Positions 1 to 10,636 of a stretch of DNA of 64,000 nucleotides are shown piece after piece; the stretch's first letter is position 1; the number at the start of each line of letters is the position of its first letter. Below the pieces are notes generated by a model. That model saw nothing but the letters and a program-made list of their open reading frames with translations, did no database searches and had not been told where the DNA came from. This stretch comes from Euphorbia lathyris (taxonomy: Eukaryota > Streptophyta > Magnoliopsida > Malpighiales > Euphorbiaceae), in contig NC_088911.1 in the NCBI RefSeq assembly GCF_963576675.1, positions 92,409,256-92,473,255 on the forward strand, read 5' to 3'. The position numbers were made by a program, and so were the translations under genes.

Positions 1-115
1 AGTACACACATTCAAAGGCTTAGTAAGTAATCTTTGATAGTAAAATCATCTAAGTATGGTCTTAACAATATTCCTGAAATAGTGTTGTGAATATTAGCAG
101 TATTGTGTTGGATAT
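1..115 (+). repeat. SPIKE1-like intron segment, left flank of gypsy insertion
   Basis: This stretch is repeated almost base for base at about 7490-7602, where it runs on uninterrupted. Here it stops at 115 and the LTR begins. The last five bases (gatat, 111-115) are the target-site duplication, matched by the reverse complement at 6595-6599 and by one copy at the empty site (7598-7602). The segment is inferred to be intronic because its continuation (7603-7772, and inverted at 6421-6594) leads into the 3' splice site of a SPIKE1-like last exon. Confidence 0.7.
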
Positions 116-479
116 TAATGAAAAACCAAATAGTAACAGAAAATAATACGAGGTGATAGACTGATTACACCAAGGTTCAATAGAATAATGGCAACAAGAA
201 CTATAAATGGACAGAGAGCAACTCCCTAGCCCCCACAGGAAAGGTATTTTCCCTCTCTACCCTAACTAGAGCAGAGCCCTGCTAAAGCAGAACAAAATTG
301 CCAAAATAATTCTTCCTGCCCTCTCTCTCTCACTACCCAGCTATTTGTATCTCACGCATAAAATGGCAAGTCAGCCCTTTCATTGGGCAGCCTTCTTTCT
401 TCTAGTGTAAACTTTCCAAGTCTTGGATCGTTCATTCCTGGGCTGGAGTAATTCAGGCCCAATTGCAGAATCTCTATCA
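116..479 (-). repeat. LTR of Ty3/gypsy element (3' LTR, minus orientation)
   Basis: On the minus strand this 364-bp LTR starts TGATAGAG at 479 and ends CATTA at 116. Its partner is at 6600-6956 in the opposite orientation, with only scattered differences. The flanking gatat (111-115) fits the 5-bp duplication of Ty3/gypsy integrases. Ending in TA rather than the usual CA is unusual, but it is what makes the duplication exact. The end of the pol reading frame runs into or next to this LTR. Confidence 0.85.
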
Positions 480-961
480 TTACCACCCTCTTCATAAAGA
501 TTCTTGTCCTCAAGACTGAAGTCTGGAAACTCACTGCGGATGGTGAACTCGTCCTCCCAAGAAGCTTCTGTTGCATCCTTTGAACTCCATTTAATGAGCC
601 ATTAGACAGTAGAATCTCCCTGTTTCTAAACCACACGAGTAGCAAGGACTCGTTCTGGAGTGATCTTGTCTGTTTTGTCAAGCTCAAGCTCACGAGGTAA
701 CTCTTGGGAAACTACTTGGTTGCCAACTGCCTTCTTCAACAAGGAAACGTGGAACACCAGGTGAATTTTGGACGAGGAGGGTAGATGGAGTCGGTAAGCA
801 ACAGGGCCCAACTTTGCCATGACCTGGAAAGGGCCATAGAATCGAGCAGATAGCTTGGGGCAGATTCGCCGAACAACGGACTGCTGCCTATGGGGTTTAA
901 GCTTGAGGAAAACCCAGTCCCCCACCTCAAAGTGCACCTCTCTACGTTTTTTTATCAGCAT
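480..961 (-). pseudogene. integrase C-terminal and chromodomain-like tail
   Basis: From 961 the protein reads a GPY/F-type integrase C-terminal domain ([40 protein letters not shown]). It then passes through two in-frame stops near 650-600 into WLIKWSS and EASWEDEF, then FPDFSLEDK. That tail matches the chromodomain end of plant chromoviral integrases, which steers integration to heterochromatin in the family. It ends near the LTR edge at 479. Confidence 0.75.
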
Positions 962-2615
962 GGCGCTTCATTTGTTGTTGTGAGCGCCATAGATGTTGCT
1001 TCAATTGCCGTAGGGCTTCATCACGATCCAACAGCTCACGACAAACTGCCTCAACCTGAATTTCACCAGGAATATATTGGGAGACAGTTGGGGGCTTTCT
1101 ACCATAAACCACTTCAAACGGAGTTGTACCCGTGGACACATGAAAGGTAGAGTTGTACCAGAATTCAGCCCAAGCTAACCAATTTGCCCACAATTTTGGG
1201 TGATCCGCTGTGAAACACCGAAGATAGGATTCTAGGCAACGGTTTATGACTTCAGTTTGTCCGTCAGTCTCAGGATGATAGGCGGAACTAAGATGAAGTC
1301 GAGTGCCTTGTAACCGGAACAACTCCTGCCAGAACTTACTAACAAATATGGGATCCCTGTCACTAATAATAGATTTGGGGAGGCCATGTAAGTGAATTAC
1401 CTCACGAAGAAACACTTCAGCGATGTTCTTGGCTGTGTAAGGGTGCTTCAAGGCGATGAAATGGCCATATTTGCTTAGCCTGTCCACGACGACCATGATT
1501 GCTTCGAAGCCTTTAGATTTAGGCAACCCGGTGATGAAATCCATTGATAGGTCTTCCCAAACCACATCCGGTATTTTCAAGGGCTGCAGTAATCCACCCG
1601 GAGCAAGAGTAGACGACTTATAGCGTTGACAAACATCACATTGCTGAACATAAAGTTGTATCTGCTTCACCATGCCAGCCCAATAAAAACTTGATGCCAC
1701 ACGGCGGTAAGTGCGAAAGTACCCAGAATGGCCGCCCATTGGTGTGTCATGAAACTCGGCGATGATGGAAGGAATCCATTTGGAAGATGCGGAAAGCACT
1801 AATCTGCCTTTATAGAACAAAACTCCCTGTTTCAGTTGATACCCTGGTTTAGACGTTGGATCAGCCTGCAAGGACTTCACAATATCCTTGATCTTCGCAT
1901 CATTTTTGGCCTCGTCTACTAGCTCGGTGCCCTCAGGCCAAGGAACAGAAAGTAAGGCCATGTAATCAGAGGTGTCATGCTGCCTAGAGAGAGCGTCTGC
2001 TGCCTTATTGGTCTGCCCCGTTTTGTATTGAATCTCAAATTGGTAACCCATGAGTTTCACTAACCAATTTTGTTGATCAACCGTGGTAACCCATTGTTGG
2101 AGAAGATGGCGGAGGCTCTTTTGATCTGTTCGAACAATAAATTTTCGTCCAAGCAAATAAGGACGCCAATGTTGAATGGCCATAGCTAAGGCCATCAATT
2201 CCTTTTCATAGGCAGATTTTGAAAGGTTTCTATCGGATAACCCTTTGCTGAAATAGGCAATAGCTTTCCCATGTTGCATCAAAACGGCTCCCAAACCACT
2301 GCCCGAAGCATCACACTCAATAAGGAATGGCTGTGAAAAATCTGGAAGTGCCAAAACAGGTGCTGATATGAGTTTGTTCTTTAATACCCCAAAGGCAACT
2401 TCAGCTTGGGTGTTCCACATGAAATTATTCTTCTTCGTGAGGTCGGTAAGAGGTCTGGGCACCTTTCCATAGTCATGTATGAACTTCCGATAGTACCCAG
2501 TGAGACCTAGAAACCCCCGGACACCTTTAACATTTTTTGGAGTTGGCCATTGTTGTACCGCGCTGACCTTAGAGGGATCCACAGTGACACCTTGTTCAGA
2601 AATGATATGTCCCAA
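942..2615 (-). pseudogene. RT thumb, RNase H and integrase of gypsy element
   Basis: The frame holds the RT C-terminal part (GHIISEQGVTVDPSK, LGLTGYYRKFI), RNase H (YEKELMALAMAIQHW) and integrase. The integrase has an HHCC zinc domain (GGHSGYFRTYRRV, then CDVCQRYK) and a DDE core (DFITGLPKS, SDRDPIFVSKFW, HPETDGQTE). Upstream, at about 2676, an in-frame TAG interrupts RT. Near 2740 the usual F-x-DD active site reads FFYD, so one catalytic Asp is replaced. The frame ends at 942, where an extra A in an A run shifts it; the integrase C-terminal domain follows in another frame. Confidence 0.88.
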
Positions 2616-2828
2616 ATATTCGATCCGGTCTTGACCGAACAGACACTTCTTTTTATTAGCCCGAAACTAGTGGGATGTCAAAACCTGTAGAACTAGAGCC
2701 AAGTGTTTCAAATGAAGTTCCCATGTAGCACTATAGACCAGGATGTCATAAAAAAACCAATACAAATTTTCACAGCCAAGGGCGAAAAATTTCATTCATG
2801 ATGCTTTGAAAAGTAGAGGGAGCATTTG

Positions 2829-4553
2829 TCAATCCGAACGGCATGACGAGGAATTCATAGTGGCCATCATGGGTGCGGAAGGCCGTTTTCTCTCATCCCC
2901 TTGTCTCATCTGAATCTGGTTAAAGCCCGATTTCAAGTCGATCTTGGAATAAAACTTAGAACCGTTTAACTCATCAAGTAATTCGTCCACCACAGGAATA
3001 GGGTACTTGTCCGGCACAGTTACCTTGTTCAATGCTCGATAATCCACACATAATCGCCATAAAGAGTCCTTCTTTCTCACTAATAACACGGGGCTGGAGT
3101 AAGCACTTTGGCTTGGGCAAACAAACCCGATAGCTAGGAGTTCAGAGACTTGCTTCTCTATTTCCTCCTTTTGAATATGATGATAACGATAGGGACGCAC
3201 ACTAACGGGACCTTGTCCAGGAATGAGATTGATAGCGTGGTCGTGGTGTCTCCTAGGGGGAAGTCCATCCGGTTCCTTGAACACATCTCTAAATTGTGCT
3301 AGTAATTCTGGCAGCCCTATTTGGTGTTCGAGATGCTGCTGGAATGCTATTCTGGAGTGACCTGCCAACATCTTCATACTGCCTCCCTCCAACCACACCC
3401 TGAGTGATTCCCCCTCAGCTGCAGAACTATTAGTGAGGATGCCCTGTAATTCAATGTTCTGCCCTTGGTAATATAACTTCATCCGTTTATTTTTCCAATC
3501 ATGAACGACCTCTCCCAACGTACTTAGCCAGGCGATTCCCAAAATCATATCCAAATTTCCCAAATCGAACACTAAGGCTTCAATTTCACTCTCCATAGCT
3601 TCTATTTTTAAGGGAAATTGAGTACATTTTTTTGATACCCGGACCTGGTAACCATCTCCTAGAGTGATCTTCATCAATTGTGATTCAACAAGCGACAATC
3701 CCATCTTCTTCACTAATTTTCGAGACACAAAGTTGTGTGACGCACCTGAATCGATCATCAAAATAATTGGGATTCCATGGAGGGTGCCTCTCAATTTCAT
3801 TGTCTTGAAGTTTTCGGTGGGGTCTTCAACCAACCCTCCCTTCTCTAATACTGCACATTCCCCTTCTCCGTCGTGCATCTCCTGTGCATCTACGAAGTTT
3901 TCTGGCTCTTTTTCTTTGTCTGATTCGTCATCTCCGGCGATTATCAATCTGAAATTGCCCTCCGTACAACGATGTTGGGGGTTGTACGCCTTCCCACACT
4001 TAAAGCAAAGCCCTTTTCTTCTTCGTTCTTCCATCTCCTTGGAAGAGAGATGTCGTGTCCCTCTATTGTGTGTTTGGGCACGCTGATTTGCTTGTGGAAG
4101 TGGGTGACTGTGATGCATATTAGATGGGTAACTTGAATCTGGCCTAATTCCTCTCTTAATATGGGGCCCAGCCCATTTTGAGCTATTTTCACCTTGACCC
4201 ATCCACTTAGAATTAGTGGGATTCCAGGTGGCATTTGTCACTACATGACTAGAGGAGCCTCCTATATTGTAGACACGTCCCCCAATTGTACCACCTCTTG
4301 TACCATTCAGGTACAATTCTGCCTCCACATCGCGTGCCATCCTCATCGCCAAGTCTCTGGTGGCCGGTCGCATAATCCGAACCCAGGTACGAATCTCCCT
4401 CTGTAATCCATGGATGAACAGACCAAGGAATTGATCTGGCGACTGGTCAGCAGACAAGTGCTGATATAGTTTCGAAGGCATCAACATATTCCGCCACCGT
4501 TCCGGTTTGTTGGAGTGATGCAAGATCATCGGAGGTGTTGTACAGTGATGCAC
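2829..4553 (-). pseudogene. gag C-terminus, zinc knuckle, protease and RT N-terminus
   Basis: Reading from 4553: the rest of gag, a CCHC knuckle (CFKCGKAYNPQHRC near 4000), an aspartic protease with DSGASHNFVS (near 3740), then RT motifs LCVDYRALN and KIDLKSGFNQI (near 3040-2930). The frame is lost near 2890, where the RT sequence continues in a neighbouring frame. A single-base deletion in an A run is the simplest reading. In the intact family this polyprotein is cleaved by its own protease to give the particle proteins and enzymes. Confidence 0.85.
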
Positions 4554-4992
4554 CGGCGAACCTATTCAATAGGGTTTCCTTAAAGGCATCCCAACTCATT
4601 ATTGGATTTGAACTCAGAAGGATTGAGAACCAATTGACAGCAGGTCCATCCATACTCATCTGCGCATGGGCCAAGCGCATGTTTGGTGTTGTCCGATTGA
4701 CGGAAAAGAATAGTTCTGCCTTCGTCAACCACCCTCTTGGATCATTGCCGGAAAAATAAGGTAACTTGACCATTTGGGCCATGAAAAGTTGTTCCGGCTG
4801 ATTATGTGTTCTGGAACCGAAAACAGGACCAGAAGAGCCTGGTGGTGCTGTGGAACCAAAAACAGGACCAGAAGAGCCTGGTGGTTCTGCAGAAGTGTGG
4901 TGAAAATTCTTGTGTGGGGTTTCTTGAGTAGCATCTGATTCTAAAATCCCCACTTCCAGCCGATTTATGTTGAGATGAAGAAAGGAGTCTAG
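4447..4992 (-). pseudogene. gag (capsid) fragment of gypsy element
   Basis: The frame is open from about 4992 down to 4447. It contains a typical Retrotrans_gag core, with residues reading PYFSGNDPRGWLTKAE and later WDAFKETLLNRF, and it packages the retrotransposon RNA in the family. A short duplicated motif, PPGSSGPVFGS twice in a row, comes from a roughly 39-bp tandem duplication near 4806-4885. The frame closes at 4447. The continuation of gag is in another frame (from about 4470), so one frameshift separates them. No good ATG precedes the open frame, because the true N-terminus has been moved away. Confidence 0.8.
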
Positions 4993-5117
4993 TTATCAGC
5001 ATCTCAAGTTCAGTAAATTTGAAACTTTATAATTGCAGAACAACCCCATTAACTTTAACTGCTAGCAGAAGAGAAATAATCCAAATTAGAAGGGAGTAAG
5101 TAAAAGAAAATGTATGA

Positions 5118-5410
5118 TTTGGTATCAACAAAAATTGATAAAAATTGCCCCTGCCCATATACAAAATAGCACAAATATAGGCTCAATGTACAAAATAGTA
5201 CCAATATAGGCTTAACGTTTAAAAAATGTATCAATTTAGACCTCGAGAACAGACTGGACATGTCATTCCTATTACTCCGTTAAATTATGTTATCGATGCC
5301 TAAATTGGCAACTTTTTTACAAGTTAAGTCTATATTGGTGCTATTTCTATACATGGAGCCTAAATTCATACTTCCCCAAATGCCAGATGCCTATTTTGGT
5401 ATCTTATCCC
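5118..5410. repeat. Fold-back MITE-like inverted repeat
   Basis: The stretch at about 5165-5250 (aaatataggctcaatgtac, accaatataggcttaac) recurs as an imperfect reverse complement at about 5286-5375. The two arms flank a short centre and could fold into a hairpin. No coding potential and no clean target duplication were found. It lies in what would be the 3' flank of the SPIKE1-like exon. The rest of 4996-6165 is AT-rich, and I see no gene in it. Confidence 0.5.
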
Positions 5411-6165
5411 TAGAAAAAACAATATAAAACTAGATAATATAGGAAATGAATATACAAGGATATAAAAACAGCATAAAAAGAGAGGTAAGTTCATCACAAT
5501 TTTGACCAAACTATCCTGGATTTTTCATATCAGCATAAAAATCCTTCTCTTCTAACTTTCTTAGCCTGTCAACTATATGAGAAGTTCTACATGCACAAAT
5601 GGAAGCATACAATTACATTATAAACCCATTACCAAATTAGCCTAATTAATTACCTAATAGATGCTTCAAAAAAATTACCCAAATAGACAACACAAATCAA
5701 TTATCAAAGCTTAACTTGGAGAAACTTATGGAAAGAAATAAACCCAAACAGAGTAACCTAAACTATTATCCAAATAAACAGCATTATCACATTAGCATAC
5801 TAATTAAACCAATTACCAAACATATTAGAATAACCAGAACCAAATGCCCAGAATATTTACAAACAAAATTATATTAGATACCTAATTATAATATGCGAAG
5901 CAATTACCATCAGTTAACCAAAATAACCTCAATTTTTGTTCACCCTCGAATCATCTAACAATAGAAAACAATTAAATTCATGTAGTGCAGAAGAAATCAT
6001 TATATTTCCGTTACGTGATTATTTATGCAGTTGAATTCAGAGATTTTGTAATTTGAATTTTCAGATTTGATTGCATATATAAACCAAGAAATATTTGCAC
6101 ATGCTTGAAGAAGAAATATCAGAAATGACAAACATGATACATAACAAACTACAAACACATAATCA

Positions 6166-6428
6166 TTAGAGCTCAGAAAGAATTGCAGGGATATAATGAG
6201 ATAATTCTGCTGTAAGCGACTGAAAGCGGTTCACAAGTTGCGTGTGGAAATCCTGATCCTGTTCTCCAATCAGTCTAAAGTGTACATGAATAGCACGCTT
6301 ACAAACAGCCATGAATTCTAGGAGTGCAGCTATCAGTTGCTGCAATTCTTGGGAAAGTAATCTCTTCGCAGGTTCACCGAACAAGAAGGATGTGCAAACA
6401 GCTAAGACTCCACTATTTAGCAGGAACT
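6166..6428 (-). pseudogene. SPK1: Last exon of a SPIKE1/DOCK-like RhoGEF, displaced
   Basis: On the minus strand a 3' splice site (ttttccag, ending at about 6429) is followed by an open frame to a TAA just below 6169. It contains SGVLAVCTSF, SQELQQLIAALL, FMAVCKRAIHVHFRLIG and a C-terminus ending SHYIPAILSEL. I recognise this as the C-terminal end of the DHR2 domain of plant SPIKE1, the DOCK-family exchange factor that activates ROP GTPases. No other SPIKE1 exon is visible in the window. The intron upstream of it (6421-6594) ends at a transposon LTR. A second copy of that intron at 7490-7772 is not followed by the exon. The exon is therefore cut off from the rest of the gene, unless the arrangement is an assembly error. 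Confidence 0.72.
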
Positions 6429-6599
6429 GGAAAATGAGGACTGATATTTGTTTTAACTATCCAAGCCATTAAAAGTTAATCAAGAGCTTAGATTGCTAAA
6501 ACAGATTATCTCATGTTTTACTGCTATGGGAGAGAGGATTCCAATCCATATGATAAATGAGGTGTAAGATGCAATTAATAGAGTATATGTGTATATATC
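6421..6599 (-). repeat. SPIKE1-like intron segment, right flank of insertion (inverted)
   Basis: The reverse complement of 6421-6599 matches 7598-7776 closely. It ends on one side at the LTR (6600), with target duplication gatat, and on the other at the intron 3' splice site. It therefore represents the far flank of the gypsy insertion, in opposite orientation to the near flank at 1-115. Confidence 0.75.
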
Positions 6600-6956
6600 T
6601 GATAGAGATTCTGCAATTGGGCCTGAATTACTCCAGCCCAGGAATGAACGATCCAAGACTTGGAAAGTTTACACTAGAAGAAAGAAGGATGCCTAATAAA
6701 AGGGCTGACTTGTCATTTTATGCGTGAGATACAAATAGCTGGGTAGTGAGAGAGAGAGGGCAGGAAGAATTATTTTGGCAATTTTGTTCTGCTTTAGCAG
6801 GGCTCTGCTCTAGTTAGGGTAGAGAGGGAAAATACCTTTCCTCTGGGGGCTTGCTCTCTGTCCATTTATAGTTCTTGTTGCCATTATTCTATTGAACCTT
6901 GGTGTAATCAGTCTATCACCTCGTATTACTTTCTGTTACTATTTGGTTTTTCATTA
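6600..6956 (+). repeat. LTR of Ty3/gypsy element (5' LTR, plus orientation)
   Basis: This 357-bp LTR starts TGATAGAG and ends CATTA. It is the inverted partner of 116-479, and it is followed immediately by a primer-binding site and a gag start, as expected for a 5' LTR. The pol body of the same type lies on the opposite strand at 480-4995. Confidence 0.85.
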
Positions 6957-6958
6957 TT

Positions 6959-6975
6959 TGGTCCGACCTGCCGGA
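6959..6975 (+). other. Retrotransposon primer-binding site, tRNA-Tyr-like
   Basis: Two bases after the LTR comes TGGTCCGACCTGCCGGA. It is complementary to a tRNA 3' end carrying CCA, with an acceptor strand that fits plant tRNA-Tyr (which begins CCGACCTTAG). The tRNA identity is from memory of plant tRNA-Tyr. Most plant gypsy elements use initiator Met instead. Confidence 0.6.
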
Positions 6976-6981
6976 TACGTG

Positions 6982-7248
6982 ATGGGGAAGACTGATGAAC
7001 AAAAGCTTCAGACTCGAGTAGACCACCAAGATGCAAAGTTGGAAGCGATGGGAACCCAACTAGAAGAGCTCACCCATTCATTCACAGGAATCCAACAGAA
7101 TATGATGGCTGAAAGCAAGCTTAATGAACAACGCGATGTTATGGTGGAGGAGATTCGAACCATGTTAGCCGAATTAATCAAACAACAGGGCAAACGAACA
7201 CTTGAAAATGACGAGAGTGAGGTAGCAGGGAAAAACAGCTCTAATTAA
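6982..7248 (+). pseudogene. gag N-terminal fragment of gypsy element
   Basis: The ATG at 6982 lies seven bases after the primer-binding site and opens an 88-codon frame. It is a charged coiled-coil-like stretch (KLEAMGTQLEELTHSF, VMVEEIRTMLAELIKQQG) ending in TAA. Plant gypsy gag proteins commonly begin with such a helix. It is the likely missing N-terminus of the gag at 4447-4992, now separated and in opposite orientation. The frame ends where element homology appears to stop (about 7248). Confidence 0.65.
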
Positions 7249-7776
7249 GCACAGAGGTACCATAACTTATACTTCCTTTTAAGTTATCTTTTAATTGATA
7301 GAGTTTTGTTTGTGAATTTAAACTTTATATGAGAATTGGTATCAATGATTGAAATGTTAGAGAGCAATTGTTAAGCAAAATGAAATTTTGGGAATTGCCT
7401 AATCGAGTTTGAACAAGTATAGAATTTTGGTATTAATTTTTGTAAATCTCATTTAAGTGAGGGCTGAAACTTTTGCTGCTCACATTAATTACACATATTC
7501 AAAGGCTTAGTAAGTAATCTTTGATAGTAAAATCATCTAAGTATGGTTTTAACAATATTCCTGAAATAGTGTTGTGAATATTAACAGTATTGTGTTGGAT
7601 ATATACACATATACTCTATTAATTGCATCTTACACCTCATTTATCATATGGATTGGAATCCTCTCTCCCATAGCAGTAAAACATGAGATAATCTGTTTTA
7701 GCAATCTAAGCTCTTGATTAACTTTTAATGGCTTGGATAGTTAAAACAAATATCAGTCCTCAATTTCCAGTTCAGG
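7249..7776 (+). repeat. Empty-site copy of the SPIKE1-like intron
   Basis: About 7490-7602 repeats window positions 1-115, and 7598-7776 repeats 6599-6421 in reverse complement. Here the two are joined directly through a single gatat (7598-7602). This is the pre-insertion state of the gypsy target. After the intron 3' splice site (about 7770) the sequence diverges and no SPIKE1 exon follows. 7249-7489 is presumably upstream intron, and nothing else was recognised in it. Confidence 0.7.
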
Positions 7777-10019
7777 CTAAGGCTCGATTTCCATGCCTTG
7801 CTTTAAATCCTTTAGAAATCCTCAACAAAGTAGAGTGACATATGCATCCAGGTTTACAACTTCAACTAATCCAAATTTAAAGTTTTTTTCCTCATTCAAC
7901 TTTCTTAATCCAAATGTTTGATTATCCTAGAACAGCTCCAATTATTTTTTATGTATTTTTTCTACCAATTAAGTTCATACATGATATGCCATTGATGGAT
8001 TATCTAAAAAGTAGTACTTAGAGAAATTAAATGTGTCAATCTCTATGATGGTTTGCAATATATTTTGCATACAAATTTAGTTAATGAATTCTGAAAAATG
8101 TAGCAATTTGAAAGACAATAGCGGTGTTTTAATATGCAGGGGTGTCCAGTATTCATTAATAATTAGCATTATGTGGTTTGTATGATCTCAGGTAATTAGC
8201 CTGTGATTATATAAATGTCCGTTAATTAAGCAAAGATTAAGTACACAATGTGCTCAATTATCGGTAATTAGAGTTAGAAGAAGATTTTCTCTAAAAAAAC
8301 ACAATCTGATATGTGTCTGATGTTCTTTGTAAAACATGAGTTTTATAGTACAGTTTAATTTGTCACCGAACTCCGTCACTTAAAAACCTCAAGAATTTTC
8401 TGTTTAATATAATAATAGATCTCGAGATGCAAATTAAAAATGAGAAAATCAAGGTAGTTAAACGTAATTAAGATGCAAGAGCATGTGAGCAACAATAATT
8501 CAAACTCCTCCAATCCTAGACATTAAGTAGGACTTTGTTGGTAACATTGTTCTAATATTGGTTTAAACTTGCAGAAGAGCTGTCCATAATTTAATTAATT
8601 TGAGCTGTCCATAATTTAATTAATTTGAATTTAACTTTATCATATATACAAGTTTTGATCTCATCTCTCTCGCTAATTATGCAAATTCATTGAGTTTGTT
8701 GGTTCCCCTTTCATTACTGTTAAACATGTGTAAAAAGTTTGAAGTTATATGTTTTTAAGAGTCCCTGATCATCCATTTTTTGATATCCTGCCTCTCTTTT
8801 TCTTTTCTTTTTCCTATAGTTTGATGATTTACATTATTATAGCACCGAAATTATAACAAATTTCATAGGGTTTTGCACCAGGATTTCTATTATACATGTA
8901 TTGATGTTTAAACTCCTTGAATTGGTCACTGAAATTTCGTTTGCTGCAAAATATAAAAGGTGAGTATAGCCAATAGTCAGACACTTATTCTTCAATATTT
9001 AAGTTAGAATTCAATGAATGAGAATACAAATTGATAATAAGAAAATTTAGAAATGTGTATTACCTAAATTACACTTGCTCTGTAGCTTATATAATGACCA
9101 TTTGAGTCAGATCGGAGTTTCTAATGATTGTCAGAGGTGAAGCGTCTTATGCAAATGATAAAAAGGAACAACAAGTATGATAAACAACTTACATATCGCT
9201 TTTTATTTTAGTATTTAACTCCCAATTATCACTCATTGGAAAAAACAGTGTTTGATATGAAAATCAACACTTGTATGAATTGGTTGTTCTCATGATGATA
9301 AGAATTTCCTCTTCTTGTTGCTGCCTGAAAAGTTAACTGCTGATTCTGTTTTTATTTTTATGCTCTAGCATTTATATCATTTAATCTCATCCTGTTGTGC
9401 TTTGCATCTCTTTAAAGCATGTATTCTTGAAGAGTGAATTGATGAAACAAGTGACAATCATTTGTAGTTGTAAAGCAAGTAATTTTGAATTATCTTTTTA
9501 ATGTTGCTGATGTTTTATTGAGAGAAGGTGGACAATGGGATTGGTTTTTCAAAATTGGTTTGTTTATTTTATTTTATAGGAGTAAGGAACATGCTAATCA
9601 ATTTCATGATCACTTCTTGAAAGATATATGTTAATCATGTTCATTTTATGTTATCATGACCCTATTCATATATTTGTTTATCCTCTTTTTTTTTCTTGTT
9701 CTTATTTAGGAGGGAGTTTCATGATGACAGTGATGATCATTGAATGAAAGTGGAGTATAAAAGAGGAATCCATGCTTGAGAGAATAGACCATTTTTTGTA
9801 GTTAACTAACTTGTGGTTATAATTTTTGTGAAATTCATACTAAAGTCTTTTGCAATCCTAGAAATTTTTGGACTATGTAATTAGATATGATGGTTTATGT
9901 AGATAAGAATATATATTAACTTGGTATTTAATTATGGATATCAATTAACATTCTATTTATGGTAATTATTGCATTCCATTTTAGTGTTGTCATGTATATA
10001 TACTTGTTAAGTTATATTT
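7777..10019. other. No gene recognised
   Basis: This is AT-rich non-coding DNA. The only local structure noticed is a 25-bp tandem duplication around 8577-8627 (gagctgtccataatttaatt repeated). No ORF with recognisable content was seen on either strand. Confidence 0.6.
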
Positions 10020-10635
10020 TGCAACAACAATTCATTGCCAAACATCAGAATATATGACAACAGTAAAACTTGTTACAACATCGGAATATATAGCAATGCC
10101 AAGCCGGTGTTGCTAACATCAAAATATATGGCAACGACAAACATTGTTGCAAAACATTAAACAATATGGTAAAAATGGAAACGTACATAGCAACGACATA
10201 AACTGTTGCAAAAACGTCATAATATTTGGCAACGACACCAGTTGTAGCTAAACCTCATATTTTTAGCAATGACATACACTCTTGCAAAACATCATAATAT
10301 TTGGCAACGGCTTCAGTTGTAGCTAAACCGCATATTTATGGCAACGACATCTATGTTGCAAAATGTAAACATATATAGCAACGTCATACAATGTTGTAAA
10401 AGATAAATTTCATCTCCTCTTATGCGCACCAAATTTGGCAACGCTAGTTTTTTCGCAACAAGGATGTTGTTGCCAAAAACGGTTATTTGGCAACGACAGA
10501 TATGTCGTTGCGAAACCCTTTAGCAACGGATCTTCTCGTAATGAGCAATAGTCGTTGCTAAAGAGGGAAAATCGTTGCCAAAAATATTTTTAGCAACGAC
10601 TTTTTACGTTGCTAAAAAGCGATTTTCTTGTAGTG
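10020..10635 (-). mobile_element. CACTA (En/Spm) terminus with subterminal repeats
   Basis: The right edge read on the minus strand is CACTACAAGAAAATCGC, the hallmark terminal inverted repeat of plant CACTA elements, ending at 10635. Inside it lie about 600 bp of short subterminal repeats in both orientations (ggcaacgac, gttgcaaaa, cgttgctaaa). These are typical transposase-binding arrays of this superfamily. No transposase frame and no opposite CACTA end were found between here and the window start, so this is one terminus of a decayed or truncated element. Confidence 0.75.
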
Positions 10636-10636
10636 A

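Larger units (their letters stand above)
480..4995 (-). mobile_element. Ty3/gypsy retrotransposon body, defective
   Basis: Minus-strand order is gag, zinc knuckle, protease, reverse transcriptase, RNase H, integrase and a chromodomain-like tail. This is the Ty3/gypsy order, and the tail (WEDEF, then FPDFSLEDK) resembles plant chromoviruses. The body is broken by frameshifts near 4460, 2890, 2745 and 947 and by several stops. The RT active-site aspartate pair is also damaged, so the copy cannot be autonomous. The gag N-terminus is not joined to it here; a matching N-terminus with LTR and primer-binding site lies inverted at 6600-7248. Confidence 0.9.
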
